Source: an uncultured Clostridia bacterium
GTDB lineage: Bacteria > Bacillota > Clostridia > Christensenellales > UBA1242
Direction: 5' to 3'
NCBI GenBank assembly: GCA_944362705.1
Contig: CALVTO010000001.1
Coordinates: 295,366-359,365, forward strand
Length of the DNA stretch: 64,000 nt
Under the pieces are notes generated by a model, which worked only from the letters and a program-made list of their open reading frames with translations, was not told where the DNA came from and searched no databases. Of this stretch, positions 11,201 to 20,933 are shown piece after piece. How positions within the stretch are numbered: the stretch's first letter is position 1; every line of letters begins with the position of its first letter. Made by a program: the position numbers and the translations under genes.

Positions 11201-12634
11201 ATGGAAGAAATACTTACTAAATCATTAACAGAAATTGTAGAAGGCATTAAAAACGGAACGTATACTAGTACACAAGTAACACAAGCCTGCATACAACAAA
11301 TAGAAAAAACAAAAGAATACAACACGCTTAACCACACCAATTTTGAAGACGCATTGCGCCAAGCCAATGAAATTGACGAACGCATTGCTCAAGGCAACAC
11401 AAACGGTTTGTTGTTAGGCGCACCCATTGTTGTAAAGGATAATATGTGCACCTACGTATTGCCAACCACATGTTCTAGCAAAATACTCGAAAACTTTGTT
11501 GCTCCATACGAAGCAACGGTGGTTAGCAAACTACGTGCCGAAGGCGCGGTTATTTTAGGTAAAGCCAACATGGACGAGTTTGCTATGGGTAGTTCTAACG
11601 AAACAAGTGCTTATGGCAAAGTCTTAAACCCATGCAACACTTCCCGCGTGCCAGGTGGTTCTTCGGGTGGTAGCGCTGCATGCGTTTGTGCACACCAATG
11701 CTTTGGCGCTTTAGGCACCGATACAGGCGGTTCTATTCGTCAACCTGCATCGTTTTGCGGAGTTGTTGGGTTAAAACCAACGTACGGCGAAGTATCTCGC
11801 AGGGGCGTGGTTGCTTTTGCTAGCTCGTTAGACCAAGTAGGCCCTATGGCAAAAAATGTTGCCGACACCGCCTTGTTGTTCGACGCTATTCGCGGGTACG
11901 ATGCCAAAGATAGCACCAGTTCTAACCATAAACGTACCCCAACAGCAGGGAAATTTTTGAAAACGCTTAAAGGCTTACGCATAGGTTTAGTAAAAGAAAT
12001 TTTTGAACAACCTATGAACGACGATGTTCGCCAAGCGCTTGAAAAAGCCATTTCGTTTTATAAACTTAGCGGGGTAGAGTTTGTTGATGTTTCTATTCCA
12101 AACATTGCCCAAGCTATCGATATGTACTACATTCTTTCTTCCGCCGAGGCCGCAAGCAACCTAGCAAGGTTCGATGGCATTAAATACGGCCGTCGCGCGC
12201 CAGAGGCTAAAACGGTAGAAGACATTTACACCTTAAGCCGTTCGCAAGGTTTTGGCGACGAAGTAAAACGTCGTATCATGCTAGGCAACTATGTATTAAG
12301 TTCAGGCTACTTCGATGCATACTACAAAAAAGCTACATTATGCCAAGAAGTATTAAAACAACAATTTGCAAAAGCGTTTGAAATGTGCGACGCACTCATT
12401 ACGCCAACATCACCAACGGTAGCCTTTCCGTTTGGCAGTAAAGCCACACCACTAGAAATGTACTTAAGCGATATTTACACCGTTCCCGTAAATATTTTTG
12501 GTGGGCCAGCTATTAGTTTCCCATGTGGAAAAGGGGAAAACAATATGCCTATAGGCTTGCAACTTATTGGCAACTATTTTGAAGAGCAAACACTTTTGCA
12601 ACTCGCAGAATTCTATGAAAGGGAGGCAAAATAA
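11201..12634 (+). CDS. gatA: Asp/Glu-tRNA amidotransferase subunit A
   Basis: GatA is the amidase subunit that releases ammonia from glutamine or asparagine for transfer in GatB. The amidase-signature triad is visible: K79 in VVKDN, S154 in PGGSSGGS and the nucleophile S178 in GTDTGGS. The length of 477 residues is normal. AAGGGG precedes the start. Its stop codon shares one base with the gatB ATG (TAATG), indicating translational coupling. Confidence 0.98.
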   Translation: MEEILTKSLTEIVEGIKNGTYTSTQVTQACIQQIEKTKEYNTLNHTNFEDALRQANEIDERIAQGNTNGLLLGAPIVVKDNMCTYVLPTTCSSKILENFVAPYEATVVSKLRAEGAVILGKANMDEFAMGSSNETSAYGKVLNPCNTSRVPGGSSGGSAACVCAHQCFGALGTDTGGSIRQPASFCGVVGLKPTYGEVSRRGVVAFASSLDQVGPMAKNVADTALLFDAIRGYDAKDSTSSNHKRTPTAGKFLKTLKGLRIGLVKEIFEQPMNDDVRQALEKAISFYKLSGVEFVDVSIPNIAQAIDMYYILSSAEAASNLARFDGIKYGRRAPEAKTVEDIYTLSRSQGFGDEVKRRIMLGNYVLSSGYFDAYYKKATLCQEVLKQQFAKAFEMCDALITPTSPTVAFPFGSKATPLEMYLSDIYTVPVNIFGGPAISFPCGKGENNMPIGLQLIGNYFEEQTLLQLAEFYEREAK

Positions 12635-14061
12635 TGGAATACGATATTGTTATTGGCTTAGAAACACACGTAGAACTTGCCACCCAAACCAAAGTTTTTT
12701 GTGGTTGTAAAAACCAATTTGGTGGCGCACCCAACACCCATTGTTGTGAAGTATGCACAGGTATGCCAGGGGCATTGCCAACCATTAATGAAAAAGCGGT
12801 AGAGTTTACCGTAAAAGCAGGGCTAGCCACACACTGCACCATTCATAACGAATTTTATTTCGAGCGTAAAAACTATTTTTACCCAGATTTAGCCAAAGCG
12901 TACCAAATTTCACAACTTGTTGTGCCTATTTGTGCCAATGGGTATGTAGAAATTCCAACAGCTAACGGCACGAAAAAAGTGCGCATACACGAAATTCACC
13001 TAGAAGAAGATAGTGGCAAACTTATTCACACACCTATGGGCTCGCTTATCGATTATAACCGCGCGGGCGTACCTTTGGTTGAAACAGTTACCGAACCCGA
13101 TATGCACTCGGCCGAAGAAGCCATAAGTTACTTAAATACGTTAAAATCTATATATAAATACATTGGTATATCTGAATGTAAAATGGAACAAGGCGCTCTT
13201 AGGTGCGACGTAAACATAAGTTTAAAACCAAAAGGAGCAAAACAACTAGGCAACCGTACCGAAATGAAAAACATCAATAGCTTTAAGGCTATTGAGCGCG
13301 CGATTTGTTATGAAATAGAGCGTCAAAAAGGTTTGTTAGAGCAGGGTAAACCCGTAGTGCAAGAAACCCTAAGGTGGGACGACGCATTAGGCCAAAACTT
13401 CCCAATGCGTAGCAAAGAAGACGCGCAAGATTACCGCTATTTCCGCGAGCCAGACTTGTTGCCAATTAAAATAACCAACAAACAACTTTCGGCATGGAAA
13501 GAAAGTTTACCAAAACTTCCTGCCGAGAAAAAGGCAGAGTATATGCAAGCGTATGCTTTACCTGAATACGATGCAGGCTTACTTTCTCAAAGCAAAACGC
13601 TTTCCACTTTTTTCGATGCTTGCGTTCAAACTTACAACAACCCAAAAGCGCTTTCTAACTTTATACTAAACGAGCTTAACAAAAAGCGTAACGCCGAACT
13701 TGTAGAAGATGAAGACGCACCAATTGCCATAACGCCAGCACACTTTGCCAAACTTGTAGAGCTTTACCAAACAGGTGAAATTGCGCAAGCAGGGGCAAGG
13801 CAGTTGTTAGATGTTTTGTACGAAACCGACCAAGACCCAACACCACTTGTAGAAAGCATGGGTTTAAAACAACAAAACAACGCCGACGAACTAGAAAGTA
13901 TTGTGCAAGATATTATCCATCAAAACCCTAACGCCGTTGCCGACTACCAAGGTGGTAATAAACGCGCACTCGCATTCTTTGTTGGTCAAGTTATGAAAGC
14001 CACAAAAGGTAAAGCCAACGCGGGGCTTGTTAACCAAATTATCACCAAATTATTAGGCTAA
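12634..14061 (+). CDS. gatB: Asp/Glu-tRNA amidotransferase subunit B
   Basis: GatB binds the misacylated tRNA, phosphorylates its carboxylate and receives ammonia from GatA. The N-terminal kinase-like cradle starts YDIVIGLETHVEL. The zinc cysteines lie in FCGC and THCCEVC near residues 24-40. The C-terminal part is the YqeY-like tail domain (ends near GLVNQIITKLLG). 475 residues is the expected size. Presence of GatCAB implies indirect synthesis of at least one amide aminoacyl-tRNA. Confidence 0.98.
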   Translation: MEYDIVIGLETHVELATQTKVFCGCKNQFGGAPNTHCCEVCTGMPGALPTINEKAVEFTVKAGLATHCTIHNEFYFERKNYFYPDLAKAYQISQLVVPICANGYVEIPTANGTKKVRIHEIHLEEDSGKLIHTPMGSLIDYNRAGVPLVETVTEPDMHSAEEAISYLNTLKSIYKYIGISECKMEQGALRCDVNISLKPKGAKQLGNRTEMKNINSFKAIERAICYEIERQKGLLEQGKPVVQETLRWDDALGQNFPMRSKEDAQDYRYFREPDLLPIKITNKQLSAWKESLPKLPAEKKAEYMQAYALPEYDAGLLSQSKTLSTFFDACVQTYNNPKALSNFILNELNKKRNAELVEDEDAPIAITPAHFAKLVELYQTGEIAQAGARQLLDVLYETDQDPTPLVESMGLKQQNNADELESIVQDIIHQNPNAVADYQGGNKRALAFFVGQVMKATKGKANAGLVNQIITKLLG

Positions 14062-14082
14062 TATGTTCAAAGGAGACACGCC

Positions 14083-14709
14083 ATGAACTACATGCAAATT
14101 TTAACCGACCCAACCATTATCAAAATGTATGAAGATGTCAATAACAAAATACACTTTGTTATTGACCACGGCATGTTGCATGTTAAGCACGTTGTTGCAA
14201 ACATAAAGCATATTTGCAAAGTTCTAAATCTTTCTAAAAACACGCAACAATTAGCATGCATTGCAGGCGCATTGCACGATGTAGGAAGGCTTTTTAGTAA
14301 AGAAAACCACGCCGAAGAAAGCGCCCGTTTTGCGCAAACGTATTTGCAAAATAAACTCTCGCCCCAAGAGCGCGAAACTGTGTGCTACGCCATAGCCCAC
14401 CACGAGCGTGAAAAATTCAATTACGCAACCACAAACGAGGTGGCGTGGGTGCTACTTCTTGCCGATAAAATGGATAACCAGCGCAGTCGCTACATTCGCG
14501 CACTTATGAAACCTAAATATAAACAAGCAACGTCGTATAACATCAAAAAAATTGTGCTTGTACCGCAACATACGCATATAGTTGTGCAAATGCACATATA
14601 CGCAAACAGCGTAATGCAAGACGAAAGAACACACATGTTATATCAATTTATAGCCAACATTTTGCAACACTTTGGCTATACTTCAACCATAGAATTCGTT
14701 ATGGCATAA
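14083..14709 (+). CDS. HD-domain phosphohydrolase of unknown substrate
   Basis: This 208-residue protein has HD-superfamily metal ligands in order: H near FVIDHGMLHV, the HD pair in GALHDVGRL, HH in AIAHHE and a distal Asp in LLLADKMDNQRSR. It resembles a widespread Bacillota group of small HD proteins with an LADK-D-RSR motif; no substrate is assigned to that group as far as I know. It starts 21 bases after gatB with AAAGGAGAC, so it is probably in the gat operon. YqeK (an Ap4A hydrolase) is a more distant alternative. Confidence 0.8.
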   Translation: MNYMQILTDPTIIKMYEDVNNKIHFVIDHGMLHVKHVVANIKHICKVLNLSKNTQQLACIAGALHDVGRLFSKENHAEESARFAQTYLQNKLSPQERETVCYAIAHHEREKFNYATTNEVAWVLLLADKMDNQRSRYIRALMKPKYKQATSYNIKKIVLVPQHTHIVVQMHIYANSVMQDERTHMLYQFIANILQHFGYTSTIEFVMA

Positions 14710-14790
14710 GTTGTGTTGTTATAGTATACTTTTGCTAAGTATCACCAAACCGCCATGCGTTTTAAAAATAAAAAAAATTGTCAAAATTAG

Positions 14791-14820
14791 TTGTGTAACA
14801 AAAACGCACAGTGGTATACT
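14791..14820 (+). promoter_or_regulatory. Promoter of rpoZ
   Basis: TTGTGT, an 18-base spacer and TATACT with TGG upstream. It lies 29 bases before the rpoZ start. Confidence 0.65.
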
Positions 14821-14849
14821 ATATATAGTTTACATAGGGGGAAATGTAT

Positions 14850-15044
14850 ATGGCTTTAATGGATCCGCCAGTAGAAACACTTATTACAAAAGCAGGCTCA
14901 AAATATGGCTTATGCGTAGGCATTAGCAAACGCGCTAAAGAACTTATTACGCAAAACCCAGAAGCCTTTGCCGATGCAAGAATTAAACCGCTAGAAGTTG
15001 CTTCTCGTGAGTTTTTCCAAGGTGTTTTTACAATTTCTAAATAA
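14850..15044 (+). CDS. rpoZ: RNA polymerase omega subunit
   Basis: Omega assists folding and assembly of the beta-prime subunit. The 64-residue product (MALMDPPVETLITKAGSKYGL...) matches the omega pattern: a DP-containing first helix, SKYxL, then ISKRAKEL and a C-terminal EVASREFFQGVF that parallels the usual ALEEIxxGKI. I choose the ATG at 14850 because GGGGG is 9 bases upstream; the ATG at 14844 is too close. It precedes priA as in other Bacillota, but gmk, normally its upstream partner, is absent. Short length makes this a pattern-based call. Confidence 0.85.
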   Translation: MALMDPPVETLITKAGSKYGLCVGISKRAKELITQNPEAFADARIKPLEVASREFFQGVFTISK

Positions 15045-15053
15045 TAAAAGGGT

Positions 15054-15087
15054 AAGGGGTAAACAACGTTCGTTACCCCTTCTTTTA
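15054..15087 (+). terminator. Terminator after rpoZ
   Basis: AAGGGGTAA pairs perfectly with TTACCCCTT, followed by TCTTTTATATTTG. Confidence 0.88.
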
Positions 15088-15233
15088 TATTTGTTTTTTT
15101 ATTTTTACGTATGCTTAAATAAAAAACAACGCTATTTCGTTAGTTTCGCGTGTTACGTCTGGCAATATACCAGTTTTACGCGTAAAGCATAAACAAAAAA
15201 ACAGGTAACCACTGTAACCCGCACAAGCCCAAC

Positions 15234-15260
15234 AAACAAACTTAGGCGTTTGTTTTTATA
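15234..15260 (+). terminator. Terminator-like hairpin before priA
   Basis: AAACAAAC and GTTTGTTT form an 8-pair stem with a 6-base loop, followed by TTATAAAAATA. It ends about 10 bases before the priA ribosome site, so it may attenuate or protect the priA mRNA rather than end an upstream gene. Confidence 0.4.
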
Positions 15261-15278
15261 AAAATAAAAGGAGTTTGT

Positions 15279-17468
15279 ATGTACGCACGCGTCATTGTCG
15301 ATATTGCCTCCAGTCAGGTAGATAAAATATTCGATTATATTGCCCCTAACGAAAACCTAGTGGGCAAGCGTGTTTTCGTGCCTTTTGCTGGCCGAAACAT
15401 TGTTGGGTGGGTGATTGAACAAACAGAAACCACTAGCGTAGAAAAAAGCAAATTAAAACCTATTTTAAAAGTTATGGATAACACGCCCGTTCTTTCACAA
15501 GAACTTATGGGCTTAGCAAAGTTTGTTTCTCAAACCTACCATACAGGGCTAAGTGACGCACTCCGCTTACTGCTACCGGCCGAACTTCGCACAGGCAAAG
15601 TGCAACCCTTAGAAATTACCATGGTGCGCTTAACGCCTAACGCTACAGAACTTTTATCCACTTTGCGCTCTAACGCCAAAGCACAGTGGCAGGTGGTTCG
15701 CGCATTGCAAGAAAAAGGTACGTGTAAACTTTCCACCTTTACATCTTCGCAAATATCCGCCGTTTCGCAACTTGTAAAAAAGGGCATCGTGGAAAAATAT
15801 AGTGCTGAAACCTACCGCACACCTATATCTAGCCCCGAAACTGTGCAAGAAATTACGTTAACCAGCGAACAATCGTTTGTATTGCAAGAGCTAAATAGCC
15901 ACCCAAATACATCTTTTTTATTGCACGGCGTTACAGGTAGCGGTAAAACCGAAATCTATATGCGCCTGCTTTCCCAAGCGGTAGAAAATCATAAAACAGG
16001 CATATTGCTTGTGCCAGAAATAGGACTAACCCCACAAATGTTATCCGGCTTGCGTGCTAGGTTTGGCAGTAATGTTGCCATATTACATAGCGGGCTAAGC
16101 GCAGGTGAAAGGTACGACGAGTGGCGTAAAATTGCCACAGGCAAGGTGCAAATTGTGGTAGGTGCTCGCAGTGCTATTTTTGCACCGCTTGAAAATATAG
16201 ATGTCATTATTATTGATGAAGAACACGAGCAAAGCTACATAAGCGAAACCAACCCGCGCTACGTTACCAAAGAAGTGGCAGAGTTTCGCCGTGCCTACCA
16301 TAAAGCACGTTTGGTGCTAGGCAGTGCCACACCAAGTATGGAAACCTACCATAATGCCGTTATAGGTAAGCACTATTTACTAGAATTAAAACACCGCGCC
16401 ACAGGCAACCCAATGCCACCCATAGATATTGTCGATATGGCCGATGAAGTGCGTCGCGGAAACACCAGCATGTTTTCCGTACCCTTGCAAGAGGCTATGG
16501 AAAAAACCTTGCAAAAAGGCGAACAAGTGGTGCTGTTTATTAACCGACGTGGTTTTTCAAGTTTTGTCATGTGCAAAGAGTGCGGTTGGGTAGCCAACTG
16601 TCCCGATTGCGACGTTTCGCTTGTTTACCATAAAGAAGACCATAGTTTAAAATGCCATTATTGTGGCAATCGTTTTAAAATGTTTACCGAGTGCCCACAG
16701 TGTGGGTCCGCGCACTTAAAATATGGCGCTATTGGTACCGAGCGCGTGGTAGAAGAACTGCAAAAACTTTACCCGCAAGCGCGTATTTTGCGTATGGATA
16801 ACGATACCACAAAAACCAAAAACGCGCATTTGCATATTTTGCAACAATTCCGCGAGCATAAAGCCGATATTTTAGTAGGCACGCAAATGATTGCCAAAGG
16901 GCATAATTTCCCAAACGTTACCTTAGTTGGCATACTCGATGCCGACATCAGCTTGCACCAATCTTCCTATAACGCCACCGAAAAAACGTTCCAATTAGTC
17001 ACGCAGGTTGCGGGTAGGGCAGGCAGAGGCAATGTGCAAGGTAAGGTTATTTTGCAAACCTACGCACCACGTCATTATGTATACCGCTTTGCCAAAATGT
17101 ACGATTATTTAGGCTTTTACCATAAAGAAAGTAATATTCTAGAAAACACTAACTATCCGCCGTTTGCTAAAATTGTGCGCATACTCGTTACCAGCACAAA
17201 AGAAGAACTTGCCAAAGCGCAAACAAAAGTGTATTATGATGCTATACTAAAAGAGAAAAAAGCGCACCCTAAGCAATTTATTTACCTAGGCGCTATGCGT
17301 GCGCCATTATCTAAACTACAAAACAAATACCGTTATCAAGTGCTTATGCGCTTACCCAACATAACGGCACAACAAGTTACCCAACAGGTGTACGCTCTTA
17401 TCGATACCACACCAAAAGCAAAAGATGTATGGGTGTTTGTAGAAAACAACCCACAAAATTTATCGTAA
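15279..17468 (+). CDS. priA: Primosomal helicase PriA
   Basis: PriA recognises stalled or repaired forks and reloads the replicative helicase. The 729-residue protein has an N-terminal 3'-DNA-binding domain, Walker A GVTGSGKT (about residue 217), DEEH, the GSATPS motif and two zinc sites (CKEC...CPDC and CHYC...CPQC), then GTQMIAKGHNFPNVTLV and the QVAGRAGR motif. AAAAGGAG precedes the ATG. def follows by 14 bases, as in the conserved priA-def-fmt order. Confidence 0.97.
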   Translation: MYARVIVDIASSQVDKIFDYIAPNENLVGKRVFVPFAGRNIVGWVIEQTETTSVEKSKLKPILKVMDNTPVLSQELMGLAKFVSQTYHTGLSDALRLLLPAELRTGKVQPLEITMVRLTPNATELLSTLRSNAKAQWQVVRALQEKGTCKLSTFTSSQISAVSQLVKKGIVEKYSAETYRTPISSPETVQEITLTSEQSFVLQELNSHPNTSFLLHGVTGSGKTEIYMRLLSQAVENHKTGILLVPEIGLTPQMLSGLRARFGSNVAILHSGLSAGERYDEWRKIATGKVQIVVGARSAIFAPLENIDVIIIDEEHEQSYISETNPRYVTKEVAEFRRAYHKARLVLGSATPSMETYHNAVIGKHYLLELKHRATGNPMPPIDIVDMADEVRRGNTSMFSVPLQEAMEKTLQKGEQVVLFINRRGFSSFVMCKECGWVANCPDCDVSLVYHKEDHSLKCHYCGNRFKMFTECPQCGSAHLKYGAIGTERVVEELQKLYPQARILRMDNDTTKTKNAHLHILQQFREHKADILVGTQMIAKGHNFPNVTLVGILDADISLHQSSYNATEKTFQLVTQVAGRAGRGNVQGKVILQTYAPRHYVYRFAKMYDYLGFYHKESNILENTNYPPFAKIVRILVTSTKEELAKAQTKVYYDAILKEKKAHPKQFIYLGAMRAPLSKLQNKYRYQVLMRLPNITAQQVTQQVYALIDTTPKAKDVWVFVENNPQNLS

Positions 17469-17482
17469 ATTTAGGAGAACTC

Positions 17483-17938
17483 ATGGCTTACATTAAAATT
17501 TTAACCATACCCGACGAAACTCTACGCAAACCCTCAAAACCGGTTACCGCGTTCGATGCTTCGCTTCACGAGCTACTTGCCGATATGCAAGAAACCTTAC
17601 GCCATTACGATGGAGTAGGGCTTTCTGCCGTGCAAATTGGCGTACTAAAACGCGTGTTTATTATCGACGTAGGCAATGGCGTTACCGAATACATTAACCC
17701 AACCATTGTAAGTTTTTCGGGCAAGCAAAAAGGCAACGAAGGTTGTTTATCTATTCCTAACGAATGGCATAAAGTTACTCGCCCAAACAAAGTAACCATT
17801 CAATTTTACGATAGAAACGGCGCTATGCATACCGAAACCTATCAAGGCTTGCAAGCCCGCGCTGTTTTCCACGAGAACGACCACTTAAATGGTATATTGT
17901 ATACCGACCATGTAAAAAAGCAAAAAAGCGAAATGTAA
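17483..17938 (+). CDS. def: Peptide deformylase
   Basis: Def removes the formyl group from nascent peptides. All three metalloprotease motifs are present: GVGLSAVQIG (45-53), EGCLS with metal ligand C88, and HENDH with H130 and H134. I start at the ATG at 17483 (MAYIKILTIPDE, 151 residues) because TTAGGAG lies directly before it; an in-frame ATG 18 codons earlier is within priA. The HExxH motif and QxGLSAxQ variant make it a bacterial type 1-like enzyme. It is paired with fmt. Confidence 0.96.
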   Translation: MAYIKILTIPDETLRKPSKPVTAFDASLHELLADMQETLRHYDGVGLSAVQIGVLKRVFIIDVGNGVTEYINPTIVSFSGKQKGNEGCLSIPNEWHKVTRPNKVTIQFYDRNGAMHTETYQGLQARAVFHENDHLNGILYTDHVKKQKSEM

Positions 17939-17988
17939 TGCTTTACAACAAAACATAAAGCAACTTAATAAACAAGCAAGGAGAAACT

Positions 17989-18936
17989 ATGCGTATTGTA
18001 TTTTTAGGCACACCCGAATTTGGCGTAACCGTTTTAAAAGCACTTTTAGAAAGTCGGCACGAAATTATTGGTGTAATTACACGCCCCGATGCTCCTAGTG
18101 GCAGAGGCAAACAACTTGTTGCACCACCGGTAAAACAATTTGCCAAAGAACAAAAATTAAAAGTGTTTCAGTTTGAAAAACTCTCGCGAGATGGGGTAGA
18201 AACCATTCAAAAATTAAACCCCGACCTTATGGTAACTGCATCGTTTGGGCAAATTATATCGAAAGAAATTTTAGATATTCCACCATACGGCATACTAAAC
18301 GTGCACGCATCTATTTTGCCAAAATTTCGCGGGGCAAGCCCTATACAAACGGCCATTATGAAAGGCGAAACCGTTACGGGCGTAACCATTATGAAAACCG
18401 AACTTGGGCTCGATACAGGCGATATTTATTCTATCAAAACTACACCTATTAACCCATACGAAACCGCGGGCGAGCTATCTAAACGCTTAGCCGATATAGG
18501 CGCAAAACTACTTTTAGAAACCATAGACGAAATAGAGTATAAAGGCTTGCAACCACAACCACAATCACACGTGCAGGCCACCATTACCAAAAAAATTACG
18601 AAAGAAGATGTGCGTATTCGTTGGGTAAAATCGGATAACGAAATTAAAAACCTTATCTATGGCGCCAATCCTTCGCCTATAGCCTATACCGAAACAGAAG
18701 ATGGCACACTTATAAAAATATACGAAGCCAAACTTACCAACCTACCAAACACACAAGAGCCCGAAGGCACCATTGTTGCACCAACGTCTAACAAAAAAGG
18801 CGTGTTTGTGCAATGCGGGCAAGGGGTGTTGCAACTTACCAAATTACAGTTTGCAGGTGGCAAAGAAATGGACGGTGCTAGTGCCATTAACGGCAATAAA
18901 TTAAAACTTGGCCAAAAGTTTGTGTCTGCCTACTAA
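17989..18936 (+). CDS. fmt: Methionyl-tRNA formyltransferase
   Basis: Fmt formylates initiator Met-tRNA using 10-formyl-tetrahydrofolate. The 315-residue protein has the formyltransferase core with NVHASILPKFRGASPIQ (binding the folate and containing the catalytic His and Asn) and GLDTGDIY, then a C-terminal OB-fold tRNA-binding domain (about 205-315). CAAGGAGAAACT precedes the ATG. It pairs with def upstream. rsmB, usually next, is absent and rlmN follows directly. Confidence 0.97.
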   Translation: MRIVFLGTPEFGVTVLKALLESRHEIIGVITRPDAPSGRGKQLVAPPVKQFAKEQKLKVFQFEKLSRDGVETIQKLNPDLMVTASFGQIISKEILDIPPYGILNVHASILPKFRGASPIQTAIMKGETVTGVTIMKTELGLDTGDIYSIKTTPINPYETAGELSKRLADIGAKLLLETIDEIEYKGLQPQPQSHVQATITKKITKEDVRIRWVKSDNEIKNLIYGANPSPIAYTETEDGTLIKIYEAKLTNLPNTQEPEGTIVAPTSNKKGVFVQCGQGVLQLTKLQFAGGKEMDGASAINGNKLKLGQKFVSAY

Positions 18937-18984
18937 CCATGTTTGCGCGCTTCTGCGTTTTACCACGCAACCGTAACAAATTGC

Positions 18985-20043
18985 ATGTTTAAAAAAACTA
19001 TGAAAGAAATTTTACAATCTTACACACTTACACAAATAAAGCAGCTAATGCAAGTGTTGCATCAGCCTTCTTTTCGTGCCAAACAAATGTATACTTGGTG
19101 CATGAATTATACGCCTATTCGCGAAATGAGCAACCTGCCACTAGCCTTGCGTGAACAACTTGAACAATCTTACACATCAACACCCGTTACCATTTTAAAA
19201 GAATACACAAGCAAAGATGGAACACAAAAGTTTTTACTACAACTACAAGATCATCAACTCATTGAATGCGTTTTAATGCATTACACCTACGGCAATACAT
19301 TGTGCATTAGTAGCCAAGTAGGGTGCAGAATGGGTTGCGAATTTTGTGCCAGTGGCAAAAATGGTTGGTTTCGCAACCTAACCAGTGGCGAAATGCTAGG
19401 GGAAGTGCTATGCGTCAACCAGCATATAGGTGGCACTATGCAAAACCGTAAAATTACCAACATTGTGCTTATGGGTAGCGGTGAGCCATTAGATAACTAC
19501 GAAAACACCATAGCCTTTATTCGCCAAGTTAGCGCGCCCGAAGGCATTTGTATTAGCCAACGCAACATTTCGCTTTCTACATGCGGTTTAGTACCCGAAA
19601 TTGAAAAACTAGCCCAAGAAAATTTAGATATCACGCTTACCATATCCTTGCACGCAGCAACCGACGCTAAGCGCTCGGCCATTATGCCCATTGCACGCAG
19701 ATATTCTATTGCCGAACTTATCACCGCTGTTCGAAATTACCAAACCACAACCAAGCGTAGGGTGGTGTTTGAATACGTGCTTACCACAACCAACGGCACG
19801 CATGCCGACGTGCAAGCACTAAAAAATTTATGTAAAGGGCTTTTGTGCCACATCAATATTATTCCGTTAAACCAAGGCGTAAGCGCACAAACCACCGTAT
19901 CACGCACACGTGCCGAAGCATTTTGTAAAAAACTCGAAGAAGCAGGTTTGTCGGCAACCGTACGTCGCACATTAGGCGCCGATATTGAAGGCGCATGTGG
20001 GCAGTTAAAACGCAGATATTTAGAAAATCAAAGTAACTCATAA
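18985..20043 (+). CDS. rlmN: Dual-specificity RNA methyltransferase RlmN
   Basis: RlmN is a radical SAM enzyme that makes m2A2503 in 23S rRNA and m2A37 in tRNAs. The cluster motif CRMGCEFC (CxxxCxxC) follows SSQVG, and the catalytic cysteine lies near the C-terminus (GADIEGACGQLKRRY). The start is uncertain: no clear Shine-Dalgarno site precedes any candidate. ATG at 18985 gives 352 residues, ATG at 19000 gives 347, and an in-frame TTG at 18943 gives a poorer N-terminus. Its stop overlaps the rsgA start (TAATG). Confidence 0.93.
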   Translation: MFKKTMKEILQSYTLTQIKQLMQVLHQPSFRAKQMYTWCMNYTPIREMSNLPLALREQLEQSYTSTPVTILKEYTSKDGTQKFLLQLQDHQLIECVLMHYTYGNTLCISSQVGCRMGCEFCASGKNGWFRNLTSGEMLGEVLCVNQHIGGTMQNRKITNIVLMGSGEPLDNYENTIAFIRQVSAPEGICISQRNISLSTCGLVPEIEKLAQENLDITLTISLHAATDAKRSAIMPIARRYSIAELITAVRNYQTTTKRRVVFEYVLTTTNGTHADVQALKNLCKGLLCHINIIPLNQGVSAQTTVSRTRAEAFCKKLEEAGLSATVRRTLGADIEGACGQLKRRYLENQSNS

Positions 20044-20933
20044 TGAAACAAACGTATACACAAGCACAAATTGTCAAAAATATATCAGGAAGGTATGTTG
20101 TTGTTACACAAAGCGGGCAACAACTTTCTTGCATTGCACGCAAAAAAATAGCCTACCAAGGCCAAAAACTTATGGTAGGCGATTACGTGCAAATCGACCA
20201 GCAAAACCAAAGCATAGAAAACGTTTTACCGCGTCAAAACGCGCTTACTCGTCCGCCTGTGGCCAATATTGCGCAAGTTCTCATTTTTATAGCCCCACAA
20301 CCAGAGCCCGATTACTTTTTAATCGATAAAATTCTCTTTATAGCCTCCTTGCAAAACATAACGCCTATACTTGTGGTGAATAAAACCGATCTTTCTACGC
20401 AAACCTTGCAACACATTCAACAGCAATATAGCGCCGTAGTTCGGCATATTTTTGCTATAAGCGCTACCAATAACCAAATACCACAAGCGTTGCTTTCGTG
20501 TTTAAAGGGCAAACTTACAGCACTTGCGGGGCAAAGCGGGGTAGGTAAATCAACTTTTTTAAATGCGCTATTTGGCAAGCAAGTGGCAAAAACACAAGCT
20601 ATTTCGCAAAAAATTGAGCGCGGTGTCAACACCACACGGCATGCCGAAATCTATCCAACGCCTTATGGGCAAATTGTTGACACCGCAGGGTTTAGTTTGT
20701 TAGAATTAAAACACTTAGCACCAAACATATTTATCCAAAAAGCATACCCAGAGTTTGCGCCATACGCACAACAATGTAAGTTCGCGGGTTGTAACCATGT
20801 TACTACAAGCGTGCAACAATGTGGCGTACAGCAAGCGTTGCAACAAGGGCTCATTTCAAAAGAAAGGTACGCCCGCTACGCGCAAACGTTAGAAACAATT
20901 ACAAAGGAGTGGAAAAACAGATATGGCACTTAA
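20043..20933 (+). CDS. rsgA: Ribosome small-subunit GTPase RsgA
   Basis: RsgA is a circularly permuted GTPase that checks the 30S decoding centre during maturation. The order G4-G1-G3 is visible: NKTD, then GQSGVGKST, then DTAGF. An N-terminal OB fold and a C-terminal zinc knuckle (CKFAGCNH...C) frame it. At 296 residues it is of normal size. The start is coupled to rlmN and the end overlaps rpe. In Bacillus, prpC and prkC sit between rlmN and rsgA; both are missing here. Confidence 0.96.
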   Translation: MKQTYTQAQIVKNISGRYVVVTQSGQQLSCIARKKIAYQGQKLMVGDYVQIDQQNQSIENVLPRQNALTRPPVANIAQVLIFIAPQPEPDYFLIDKILFIASLQNITPILVVNKTDLSTQTLQHIQQQYSAVVRHIFAISATNNQIPQALLSCLKGKLTALAGQSGVGKSTFLNALFGKQVAKTQAISQKIERGVNTTRHAEIYPTPYGQIVDTAGFSLLELKHLAPNIFIQKAYPEFAPYAQQCKFAGCNHVTTSVQQCGVQQALQQGLISKERYARYAQTLETITKEWKNRYGT

